Below the pieces are notes generated by a model. It saw nothing but the letters and a program-made list of their open reading frames with translations. It had not been told where the DNA came from and did not search any database. From Planctomycetota bacterium (GTDB lineage Bacteria > Planctomycetota > UBA1135 > UBA2386), in the NCBI GenBank assembly GCA_029936315.1, contig JAPYTD010000019.1:1-64000 (forward strand): a stretch of DNA of 64,000 bases, in the 5' to 3' direction. This document shows, in pieces, positions 18,562 through 27,283 of the stretch; the first letter of the stretch is position 1; each line of letters opens with the position of its first letter. Position numbers and translations under genes: made by a program.

Positions 18562-19803
18562 CTATTTTCCAGTTGGCTTGCCGAGGCAGATCAGCTCATC
18601 CGCTGTGCGAACAAACATCGCACCCCGCGCCAACGCCGGTGTCGCGCACACGGAGGCACCGAGATCAAAGCCCCCCAGCACCGCGAACTTCGTCTTCGAG
18701 AACGTCCACAGCCTGCCTTCGCGATCGCAGATGTAGATCGCCTTGCCATTGCTTACGGGCGAACTGAAGAACTTGCCGTCGATGCGTTCGCGCCACAACT
18801 CCTCGCCGCTATCCGCATTGAGGCAGCTCGCAAAACCACTGTCCGCGAACAGGAAGAACTTGCCATGCAACGCGATGGCACTCGGCACGTAGGGCAAGCT
18901 GCGACGGCGCTTGTAGCTGATCTTCGGTTCATCCTTGGCGCCCTTGCCGATCTCAAACACAACGCACTGCTTGCCGGAGTTGCCGCTGCCCGTGTTGACG
19001 AGCAGTTTGTTGCCCGCAAGGCACGGCGCCGCGATGAAGCGACTCTTGAAGCCAGGATTGGCCCGCCAGCGAATCTTGCCGGTCTCTGGCTCGAACGCCG
19101 TTAAGCCGTGCGCCGCGCTCGCAACCATCATCACAGGCTTGCCATCCTTGGGTTCGTACAAGAACGGTGGCGAGTAGCACGCAAACCGCGGACTCTTCGC
19201 CAGTTCTTCGCGCCAGACTGTTTTGCCCGTCTTGCGATTGAGGGCCATCAGGAAGCAGTCGTCGCCTTCGTTTTCGTTCGCAATGACGACGAGCTCGCCG
19301 TGCATTACCGGCGAGTTGCCGCTGCCGTGCTGCGCGTAGTAGCCACCGAGTTCGCGCTGCCACAACTCTTGGCCGTCATGGCTGACTGCGAGCGCGACCA
19401 GCTTCTCAGCTGAACTCCACACCATGTAGACGCCATGGTCATCGGTAACGGGAGTTGCGGACGCAAAGCTGTTGAGCTTGTGCTGCTTGTGTCCCTCGAA
19501 CGCGCACGAGTAGGACCAAGACTCCTTGCCGGTGACGGCGTCGTAGCAGACAACATCGCGCGTATCCCGTTCTTCGCCGAGTCGCGTGATGTATACGTGC
19601 GCGCCCCACAGCACCGGAGATGAGTGGCCCGTACCACCGATCGTCGTGCGCCATCGGATGTGATCCTTGGTGAACGTGGTCGGAAGATCCGCAACACCAA
19701 CACCCTGACCACCTGGCCCGCGAAAGCGTGACCACTCCTGCCCTACCGCACAGTCAGTGGCGGCGACTGACAACAAGCAACCCAACACAAACGCGGATCT
19801 CAT
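18562..19803 (-). CDS. PQQ-like beta-propeller repeat protein
   Basis: Signal peptide MRSAFVLGCLLSVAATDCAVGQEWSRFRGPGGQGV; blades with WRTTIGGTGHSSPVLWGAHVYITR etc. Confidence 0.88.
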   Translation of the reverse strand: MRSAFVLGCLLSVAATDCAVGQEWSRFRGPGGQGVGVADLPTTFTKDHIRWRTTIGGTGHSSPVLWGAHVYITRLGEERDTRDVVCYDAVTGKESWSYSCAFEGHKQHKLNSFASATPVTDDHGVYMVWSSAEKLVALAVSHDGQELWQRELGGYYAQHGSGNSPVMHGELVVIANENEGDDCFLMALNRKTGKTVWREELAKSPRFACYSPPFLYEPKDGKPVMMVASAAHGLTAFEPETGKIRWRANPGFKSRFIAAPCLAGNKLLVNTGSGNSGKQCVVFEIGKGAKDEPKISYKRRRSLPYVPSAIALHGKFFLFADSGFASCLNADSGEELWRERIDGKFFSSPVSNGKAIYICDREGRLWTFSKTKFAVLGGFDLGASVCATPALARGAMFVRTADELICLGKPTGK

Positions 19804-21260
19804 TTGGTGGCACCCAGGCAGTAGAGGTGGCCGTAGGTGCGCAGCCAGATCTTGTCGTCAACGAGTGCTGGGGTCGCATAGCACGGTTCGTCGAAGTTCG
19901 CGGAGTGGATCGGCTTCAACTCCTTGCCGGCCGCGAGCACCGTCAGCAGGCCGTTCTCACTCAACAGGTAGACCTTGCCATCGCCGCAAACCGGCGCGGT
20001 GAAGTAGGCGTCACCCGCTTCCCCAACGCGATTCTTCTCGATCAACTCACCCTTGTCAGCACTGATCATCGTCATCAAGCCGCCCTGATCGGACAGCAGA
20101 TAATAGACGCCATTGGTGATCAGCGGCGACGGTAGTTGCGGAATCGAGCGGTAGTAGCGCCACAAGACGCTCTTGTCGGTCATGTCGCCAGTGCCGCCAA
20201 CGCGCACGGCCATCGCCGCATTGACCGACGCAAACGACAGCCGACACAACCGCCATTCGTCCTGGTCCAACGCCCCGCTCTTGTCGAGATCGAGGAACTG
20301 GTAGTAGCGCGCGATGCGCCGATCGGTCAGTTCTTTGCGCCCGATGAAGCCATCGCCGTCCTTATCCATCTTGGCGACGGCATCGGCAAACTCCGCTATC
20401 TTGATCTGCCTTCCCTTGTTGTTCTGCGGGCTACCAAAGCCGTGGATCCACAAGGTGTCGCCGAGCAGCACTGGCACCGACTTCATCTCGGATGGCAAAC
20501 CGCGGATCCACCAGATGCGCTTACCAGTCTTCGCGTCGTAGCCATCCAGCAAGAACGAACCTGGCAAGATGAACTGCGGATCCTCGCCCTCTGGTTCGTA
20601 GATCACCGGCGTGCAGTGGCCGCTGACAGCATTGGGTCGATCGACCTTGTAGCGCACGTCGCCCGAGTGCTTGTCGACCCCGATCACATAGGACGCCTTG
20701 CCGTCGTCGCATGGCAGCACGACCGTGTCGCCAACGATGATTGGCGAAGCTCCCATGCCGTAGATGTTGAAGAACGGACCGAGCGGCATGCGCCAGCGCT
20801 CTTTGCCGTTGAGGTCGTAGGCGAGCATGCCGTATTCGTCAAAGAACACCGCAACCGTGTCGTTGTCGACCGCTGCTGATGCGGCAGCCGGACCGTTCTT
20901 GCGGTGAAACTTGGTACGGCGCGGCCGCGGCGCCTCCACGCGCCAGACGATTTCTCCGTTGTCGCGGTTGATGCCGTAGGTGTAGAGCTTCTCGTCCTCG
21001 ACGGCGGTCAAGAACATCAGCTTGTCGCTGAACACCGGCGAGCTGTGGCCTTCGGGAAACGCACGCTTCCAGATCACGCCCTGCTGCGGCCCGACTTCGG
21101 CTGGATACTTGCCTTCGGCCATGCCAGTGCCGTTAGGACCGCGGAAGCGATTCCATGGCGATGTGCCATGCGATGTAGCCCCTTCCTGTGCGATGACAGG
21201 AATCGTTGCAAGGGTCGCGAGCAGGGCGGCCCGAACCGACAGGGACGTGCGTTGCAGCAT
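19800..21260 (-). CDS. PQQ-like beta-propeller protein with EF-hand pair
   Basis: WNRFRGPNGTGMAEG; propeller blades; EF-hand loops DKDGDGFIGRKEL and DLDKSGALDQDEW. Internal ATG (MLQRTS...) preferred; 4-bp overlap with 19803. Confidence 0.87.
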   Translation of the reverse strand: MLQRTSLSVRAALLATLATIPVIAQEGATSHGTSPWNRFRGPNGTGMAEGKYPAEVGPQQGVIWKRAFPEGHSSPVFSDKLMFLTAVEDEKLYTYGINRDNGEIVWRVEAPRPRRTKFHRKNGPAAASAAVDNDTVAVFFDEYGMLAYDLNGKERWRMPLGPFFNIYGMGASPIIVGDTVVLPCDDGKASYVIGVDKHSGDVRYKVDRPNAVSGHCTPVIYEPEGEDPQFILPGSFLLDGYDAKTGKRIWWIRGLPSEMKSVPVLLGDTLWIHGFGSPQNNKGRQIKIAEFADAVAKMDKDGDGFIGRKELTDRRIARYYQFLDLDKSGALDQDEWRLCRLSFASVNAAMAVRVGGTGDMTDKSVLWRYYRSIPQLPSPLITNGVYYLLSDQGGLMTMISADKGELIEKNRVGEAGDAYFTAPVCGDGKVYLLSENGLLTVLAAGKELKPIHSANFDEPCYATPALVDDKIWLRTYGHLYCLGATK

Positions 21261-21329
21261 GTGCCCAAGGTATTGCCATGCCGCCAGCCGCCCAGCAGCA
21301 AGCAAGCCGGCAGGCACCAAGTTACGAAT

Positions 21330-21761
21330 CTATCGCTGAACGGCGATGCCGATGATCTCGTAGCGGCAGCCCTTCAGCAGGGTGGGAGCCGCGAGGAAGG
21401 CGCGAGTCGGGAACGTCTCCTCGAAGCTCTGTCGGTAGACGTCATTGAACGTCTTGTAGAGTGAAAGGTCGGAGCACGACACCTGTACCTGCACCAGATC
21501 ATCCATGGTCATGTTGGCGCGAGCCATGGTCGCCGCAAAGGCATCGAGCATCATGCGTGCTTCGATCGCGGCATCGGCTGGCGGCTTGCCGGTCTCGGCA
21601 TCGATGCCGAGATGCCCCGACACGTAGAGCGTGTCCCCAACGAGCACCGCCTTGTTGAACGGCAGCTCCGGGTTGTCGGACGGGAAGTCCCGACGCGCAG
21701 CAGTACAACCAAGGGTCAGCAAGACGGGCAACCAGATCATCGAACGCACGAGCATTGCCAC
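21330..21761 (-). CDS. RidA/YjgF/UK114-family protein with N-terminal lipobox-like segment
   Basis: NKAVLVGDTLYVSGHLGIDAETG..., VQVSCSDLSLYKTFNDVYRQSF; leader MAMLVRSMIWLPVLLTLGC. Confidence 0.85.
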   Translation of the reverse strand: MAMLVRSMIWLPVLLTLGCTAARRDFPSDNPELPFNKAVLVGDTLYVSGHLGIDAETGKPPADAAIEARMMLDAFAATMARANMTMDDLVQVQVSCSDLSLYKTFNDVYRQSFEETFPTRAFLAAPTLLKGCRYEIIGIAVQR

Positions 21762-21793
21762 ATGCTATGCGCACCAGCCCGGACCATCGACCG

Positions 21794-23059
21794 TTACTTG
21801 CGTTGCGATTCTTCGATGCGATACAGATGGGTCTTGCTGCGCAGGATCAGCGCGTTGCCGAGTACTGCCGGTGACGACATGAAGCCATCATCAAGGCTGT
21901 TGGTCGCCAGCTTCTCAAACTTGTCGCCCTTCTTGATGACCACGGTCGTGCCACTGCGATCAAAGTAGTAGATGCGGTCTCCGATGCAGATCGGCGACGC
22001 GCAGTGCGTGCCGCCGACTCGTTCGCGCCAGACCGCTTTGCCGGTTAGGCAATCGAGGCACGTTGCGAAGCCACCGTCATCGATCATGTAGATACGGTCG
22101 CCGGCAAGAATCGGGGACGCCATCTTGGGAACGTTGCGCGAGTAGGACCAGATGATGTTCTTCTTCGTGACGTCGCCTGTGCCGCCTGTCTGCACGGCGA
22201 TCATCTGCGCACGCATGAACCCAGTAGTCAAAAACACCACGTCGTCTCGGACCAGCGGCCGTGGCGCCATCGAGAACCCCTTGAAGCCAACGCGCCACAG
22301 TTCTTTGCCGGTGCCGGGATCGTAGGCGTAGCTCGCTTGGGCGCCGCAGCTGATGATTTGGAACTTGCGGCCAACCTGGACGGCGATCGGCGTGCTGTAT
22401 GCCTTGCGCAGATCCGGAGGGTATCTGGTCAGATTCACCGATCGATCGGTGCGCCATTGGGTCTTGCCCGTCTCCTTGTCGAGCGCGACCACATACTGCA
22501 CGTCGCCGCCGTCGACATTGAAGATCAGCAAGTCCTGAAACAGGATCGGCGACGACCCCGGCCCTTCCATGTGGTCGCACTGCAGGTCGCGCCGTTCCCA
22601 GATCGTCTCGCAAGTCTCAACGTCGAGGCAGGCCGTACCATAGCTGCCAAAGTGCACATACACGCGGCCGGCCTCAACCGTCGGCGACGGGGAGGCAAAG
22701 CTGTTGAGAGAGTTCTTGGGCTCCGGCTTGGCGTTCTCAAAGACCACTCGCTCGAACAGTTGCTTGCCGGTAGTCACATCAAACGCGAGTACGTGCAACT
22801 TCTTGCCGCTGTCCGTCGACGTTGTCATCCACGCGATGCCGTCGTCAACAACCGGCGACGACCAACCGGTGCCGAGCACCTTGCGCTTCCAACGAACGTT
22901 GTCCTGCTCGCCCCACTCAAGCGGCACGTCGGCTTTGCGAACGTAGCCGCTGCGATCGCCGCCGCGATAGTCCGGCCAGGAGGCAACCTGGGCCGCCAGC
23001 GAACCGACAACCAACGCAAGCATGCCGAGACGCATGCCGCCACTCACCGAGATGAACAT
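21794..23059 (-). CDS. PQQ-like beta-propeller repeat protein
   Basis: Signal peptide MRLGMLALVVGSLAAQ then ASWPDYRGGDRSGY...VRWKRKVLGTGWSSPVVDDGIAWMTT. The long upstream ORF extension is rejected; start is 23059 or 23035. Confidence 0.87.
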   Translation of the reverse strand: MFISVSGGMRLGMLALVVGSLAAQVASWPDYRGGDRSGYVRKADVPLEWGEQDNVRWKRKVLGTGWSSPVVDDGIAWMTTSTDSGKKLHVLAFDVTTGKQLFERVVFENAKPEPKNSLNSFASPSPTVEAGRVYVHFGSYGTACLDVETCETIWERRDLQCDHMEGPGSSPILFQDLLIFNVDGGDVQYVVALDKETGKTQWRTDRSVNLTRYPPDLRKAYSTPIAVQVGRKFQIISCGAQASYAYDPGTGKELWRVGFKGFSMAPRPLVRDDVVFLTTGFMRAQMIAVQTGGTGDVTKKNIIWSYSRNVPKMASPILAGDRIYMIDDGGFATCLDCLTGKAVWRERVGGTHCASPICIGDRIYYFDRSGTTVVIKKGDKFEKLATNSLDDGFMSSPAVLGNALILRSKTHLYRIEESQRK

Positions 23060-23115
23060 TGCCCCCATCCTACGCGCCAGTCGGAACGAAGCCGCGCACC
23101 AGATACCTTTGCGAC

Positions 23116-24468
23116 ATGCGCTCCCCTTCCGTTCTGTTGCTCTCCTCGGCAATGCTGCTCGCGCAGGGCGCAAGCTGGCCGCAGTTTCGTGGCAACCAAG
23201 CGTCTGGCGTCGAGGATCAGCAGCCGCTGCCCGAATCTTGGGACATCGCCAAGAACTCAGGCCTGAAGTGGCGAACGGCGGTGCCCGGGCTGTCACACGC
23301 ATCTGCGGTTGTCGCCGGCGACCGGCTGTTTGTCGTGACAGCCGTGGCGAAGGGCGGAAAGGCGAGCCTGAAGATCGGAGCCTATGGAGCCGGCGATTCC
23401 GCGGAGGACATGGTCGAGCACAGCTTCCAGGTCTGGTGCCTGCGTCTGGACGATGGCCGCGTCGATTGGGTGCGAACGGCCGTTCGATGCGTGCCGAAGT
23501 TTGCGCGTCACACCAAGGCAACCCACGCGGATCCAACGCCCGTCACGGATGGCCAGCACGTCATCGCCGTGTTCGGCGCGCAGGGCATGTTCTGCTACAC
23601 GGTCGCAGGCGATCTCGTCTGGCAGGTGGACCTGGGGGAACTCGACGTCGGACCGCACAACTCGATGGATCTGCATTGGGGCTACGCGAGTTCGCCAACG
23701 ATCGCCAACGGCCTCGTCATCGTGCAGGCGGACGTCAAGACCAAGCCTTACCTGGCGGCGTGGCACATCGACACCGGTAAGCCCGCGTGGCGCGTCGATC
23801 GCGACGACACCACCAGTTGGGCGACGCCGACCGTTGTGTCGACCGACGCCGGAAAACTCGTCTACGTCAATGGCTGCAAACACATGGGCGCCTACCGACT
23901 TGAAGACGGCAGCGAGGTCTGGCGCATGGCCGGCGGCGGCGGCTTGCCCGTTCCTGCGCCGATCGTTGCTGGCGACCTCGTGCTGTTCACGAGTAACCAC
24001 CGGCCACTCAAGTCGAGCCACCCGCTCAAGCCGGTGTTCGCGGTCAAACGCAGCGCGACCGGCCAACTGCCGATGCCGAGCCGCAACAACACCGGCGAGC
24101 ATGTGGCGTGGATGCAGACGCGCGTCGGCAACTACATCCAGACGCCAATCGTCTACCGCGACCTGCTCTACCTATGCGCACTGTCCGGCATCGTCTCGGT
24201 GGTCGACACCAAGACCGGAGAGGTCTACGGCCGCCATCGACTCGGCGTCGGCAAGGCAACGTTCTCGGCATCGCCAGTTGCAGGCGACGGCAAGCTCTAC
24301 TTCACGAGCGAAGAAGGCGATGTGCACGTCGTAAAGGCCGGCAAGGACTTCGAGCAACTCGGCATCAACCCACTCGGCGAAATCTGCATGGCAACCCCCG
24401 CAATCGCAAACGGCACCCTGCTATTTCGCGCCCGCAGCCACGTAATCGCCGTGCATCACCAGAAGTGA
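23116..24468 (+). CDS. PQQ-like beta-propeller repeat protein
   Basis: MRSPSVLLLSSAMLLAQGASWPQFRGNQASG, LKWRTAVPGLSHASAVVAGDRLFVVT; divergent from 21794-23059. Confidence 0.87.
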   Translation: MRSPSVLLLSSAMLLAQGASWPQFRGNQASGVEDQQPLPESWDIAKNSGLKWRTAVPGLSHASAVVAGDRLFVVTAVAKGGKASLKIGAYGAGDSAEDMVEHSFQVWCLRLDDGRVDWVRTAVRCVPKFARHTKATHADPTPVTDGQHVIAVFGAQGMFCYTVAGDLVWQVDLGELDVGPHNSMDLHWGYASSPTIANGLVIVQADVKTKPYLAAWHIDTGKPAWRVDRDDTTSWATPTVVSTDAGKLVYVNGCKHMGAYRLEDGSEVWRMAGGGGLPVPAPIVAGDLVLFTSNHRPLKSSHPLKPVFAVKRSATGQLPMPSRNNTGEHVAWMQTRVGNYIQTPIVYRDLLYLCALSGIVSVVDTKTGEVYGRHRLGVGKATFSASPVAGDGKLYFTSEEGDVHVVKAGKDFEQLGINPLGEICMATPAIANGTLLFRARSHVIAVHHQK

Positions 24469-24475
24469 CGCACGA

Positions 24476-26326
24476 TCACTCTTGGACCTTCCGGGTGGCC
24501 AGGTTGAAGCGTTGGCCGTTCTTGAGGCGGAGGTAGTCGGGTTGGCCGTGCACGACGGGGAGGTTGCGGTCGTAGAAGTGCACGTTGCGGCCCTCGCGGC
24601 TGAAGCATGTCGCGATGGAACCTTGCACGATGATTGAGGAGGCTTCGTCGAGGCCGATGCCGAGCAGTTGTGGGTAGCGATTGACGAGCTTTGTCATGTC
24701 GGGTTGCCGACCGCGCTGCGTGAAGTGTTGGTCGATCGCCACTCCGGTCAGGAAGCCGAGACCGGTTTCATAGCCGGCAGCCATCGCGTCGACGTTGCCG
24801 AGCGAATTGCCGCGGGCCATGTACGAACCTTGAATCGACGCGCCGGCAGACGAACCAGCAATCACACCACCGCGCGCCAACACTTCGTGCATCAGCCGAT
24901 GCGCTTCGGTGTGCTGCCACGAGTCGACGAGGTTCCATTGCCGACCTCCACCAAAGAACAGGCCACCGGCCTTGCGCAACTTGGCGTGGATCTGCTCGCT
25001 CGTATCCGCCAAATGGCGATCCTTCGTGTGGATGAAGTCGACGTTGGTCGCGCCGGCCTTGCGCCAACGCTCAAGGGTTCGCTCGGCGGTGGCCGTCTCA
25101 CTCTCAGTGCACGGGATGTAGAGCAACAGTGCATCCTTGCCGCCGGCCAACTCCATGAACTTGTCCATGAAGCCCGAGGGGCTGCCGCCACCCCCGACAA
25201 TCATCAACGAACCTTTGGCGACGTTTGGTTCAGGTGGTTTGTCAGCCGGAAACTTGTCACGCGTGCGTGCGAGCGCGGCGCGACTCATCGCGAGCAGATC
25301 CTCAAGGCGTTTCGGGCGATAGCCTTGGTCGCGAGTGCGGCGCTGACGCCCCCGCCGTCGCGGCCTGGCACCACCATTTCTTGGCTGAGCACGCGGCGCC
25401 CTTCGCTGCGTGCGCGGCGAAACGTCGGCGTGGAGGCGCTCGACTCGAACGGGGAGGTGTAGGTTTGCGGCAATGCAGGCATAGCCGCTGCCTTCGCCAA
25501 ACACATCGAACCAGCGATTGTGCAAGACGAGCACCGTACTCGACTCGATGCCCAAGCCAACCAGACGCGGCTGGCCAGCCAAGACTCCGAGCAGTCGGCT
25601 CTGTTGCGATGCCGGAGAATAGTACGGATCGATCACCACGCCCGGAATGAGATCAAGGCCCTTGCCGAGCTTCGCATGCACCTCACCGCCGGTGATCGTG
25701 GTTTGCGCAAACGCTCGCACGGCATCTCCGTTCGCGCCGAGCACGCCCTTGCGCAGCAGCAGGCCGTGCAGCGCGGTTTCGACGACGCTATCACGCAGCA
25801 TCGCGGCCATCTGTTCGCCCGTATCGGCAACCAACCAGACACCGCTGGCATTGCCGACGGCAGCAACCGCGTCACTCAGTTGCTTGCCCTTGCCGGAAGT
25901 CACCGAGACGGTCGTCACCCCAGCAAGTGGCTCGGGCACCACAGCCGTATCCGACACAGTGACGACGACGAGTTTGTCCTTGTCACCGCCGGCAAGTTGC
26001 ACAAAGCGATCGAACACCTCGGCAGGCAGGTCGCCGCCACCACCGAGGAACACCGTGCCGCCAACTGGCATCAGTGGTTCGGGCGCGGCCGGGTCAAACT
26101 GCGCGACCAGCGGCGCGCCGAGTATGGTGAAGACAACGAGTGGGGCGAGACCAGTTCGAACGGCAGGATGCATTATTGGAGCACTCGGTTCACGAAGGTG
26201 CTGACGAAGTCGAACAGACAGTGTAGGCCCATGCAGCCGAACGCGGGCGCTGGGACACGCATGAGACTGCTGCTTGGGTCCGTGTAGCCACTGTGCTTTC
26301 TCGCTACCATCACGGCGCGACCGCAA
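24476..26326 (-). CDS. Secreted cyanophycinase-like (S51-family) protein with two related domains
   Basis: C-terminal: SLMIVGGGGSPSGFMDKFMELAGG, GGLFFGGGRQWNLVD, GGVIAGSSAGASIQGS. N-terminal: GGTVFLGGGGDLPAEVFDRFVQLAGG. Signal-peptide start is probably MHPAVRTGLAPL (26173). Confidence 0.8.
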   Translation of the reverse strand: MRSRRDGSEKAQWLHGPKQQSHACPSARVRLHGPTLSVRLRQHLREPSAPIMHPAVRTGLAPLVVFTILGAPLVAQFDPAAPEPLMPVGGTVFLGGGGDLPAEVFDRFVQLAGGDKDKLVVVTVSDTAVVPEPLAGVTTVSVTSGKGKQLSDAVAAVGNASGVWLVADTGEQMAAMLRDSVVETALHGLLLRKGVLGANGDAVRAFAQTTITGGEVHAKLGKGLDLIPGVVIDPYYSPASQQSRLLGVLAGQPRLVGLGIESSTVLVLHNRWFDVFGEGSGYACIAANLHLPVRVERLHADVSPRTQRRAPRAQPRNGGARPRRRGRQRRTRDQGYRPKRLEDLLAMSRAALARTRDKFPADKPPEPNVAKGSLMIVGGGGSPSGFMDKFMELAGGKDALLLYIPCTESETATAERTLERWRKAGATNVDFIHTKDRHLADTSEQIHAKLRKAGGLFFGGGRQWNLVDSWQHTEAHRLMHEVLARGGVIAGSSAGASIQGSYMARGNSLGNVDAMAAGYETGLGFLTGVAIDQHFTQRGRQPDMTKLVNRYPQLLGIGLDEASSIIVQGSIATCFSREGRNVHFYDRNLPVVHGQPDYLRLKNGQRFNLATRKVQE

Positions 26327-26353
26327 ACACGCACACCCCCCCCAGCAGCACTA

Positions 26354-27088
26354 GTGACCATTCGAATCGGCGGAGTCCCCTACGGCGTCGGCGCCCCCTT
26401 GCTCGGAGGGCTCGATCAAGACCCAGACATTGAACTCGTGCTGGCACCGCCAACCGAGATGATCCCCGACCTGCGCGCGGGCAGGCTGGACGCGGCCCTG
26501 TTGTCGTCGATCGAAGCCATCCGCTATCCCGGTTACACCGTCGCGGCCAAGCTCGGCATCGCCTGCAAGCAAGAGATCCGCTCGGTACGTGCGTTTCGCA
26601 AGCGTGGCACGAAGATCAAGACGGTTGGTTGCGACCAGAGTTCGGCAACGACCGTCGCGCTGTTGAAGCTACTGCTGACGCACGTGCACAAAGATGAGAC
26701 CGACGGCGAACCGGAGTTCTCAACGATCGTGCCAACGCGTCAGCCCGATGCGCTACCGCACGACCTGGTGATGCTGATCGGGGACGTCGGGCTCGAGGCA
26801 GATCCCGGCGAACGGGATGAGTGGGACCTGGGCACCGAGTGGGTCGAGTGGACTGGCTTGCCATTCGTATTCGCGGTGTGGGTTCTGCGACCTGCGGTCG
26901 AGCACGAACTGGTGCTGCCCGCCTTACATCGAGGCCGAGAACTTGGCCGTGCGCGCGGCGCGATAGACGGCACCGAGGGTGCAGCGCATTACGAACTCGA
27001 CGACCAGGACATGGCAGGCCTGCGTCGGTTCTGGAACGAGTGCCGCGCGCTTGGGCTCGCAGACCAGCCAGACCCTGAGTTCTGGTAG
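26354..27088 (+). CDS. MqnA/MqnD-family menaquinone (futalosine pathway) biosynthesis-like protein
   Basis: IRIGGVPYGVGAPLLGGL, LVLAPPTEMIPDLRAGRLDAALLSSIEAIRYPGY, GCDQSSATTVALLKLLL; GTG start. Confidence 0.75.
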   Translation: MTIRIGGVPYGVGAPLLGGLDQDPDIELVLAPPTEMIPDLRAGRLDAALLSSIEAIRYPGYTVAAKLGIACKQEIRSVRAFRKRGTKIKTVGCDQSSATTVALLKLLLTHVHKDETDGEPEFSTIVPTRQPDALPHDLVMLIGDVGLEADPGERDEWDLGTEWVEWTGLPFVFAVWVLRPAVEHELVLPALHRGRELGRARGAIDGTEGAAHYELDDQDMAGLRRFWNECRALGLADQPDPEFW

Positions 27089-27162
27089 GCCGACAGTAGT
27101 CTCCCAGAAGTAGTCGCCCAGAATGGAACCGCCCCTGGCCGTTTCGGGCCAAGGGCAGTGAC

Positions 27163-27238
27163 TGGTGGAATCGAGGGGGCTCGAACCCCTGACCTCTGCA
27201 TTGCGAACGCAGCGCTCTACCAACTGAGCTACGACCCC
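27163..27238 (-). tRNA. tRNA-Ala (anticodon CGC)
   Basis: Minus strand GGGGTCGTAGCTCAGTTGGTAGAGCGCTGCGTTCGCAATGCAGAGGTCAGGGGTTCGAGCCCCCTCGATTCCACCA; full cloverleaf, CCA encoded, G3:U70 Ala identity pair, loop TTCGCAA. Confidence 0.96.
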
Positions 27239-27283
27239 GCATTGGGGGCGGATACGCTAGCGACCGATCACCGCCTCGTAAAG

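Noticed and set aside
22337-23266. 309-aa plus-strand ORF across the divergent promoter
   Set aside because: Overlaps two well-supported propeller genes; shadow frame.
23060-23536. N-terminal extension of the 21794 minus ORF
   Set aside because: Pro/Arg/Ser-rich, precedes a good signal peptide and overlaps the divergent gene's coding region; start placed at 23059 or 23035.
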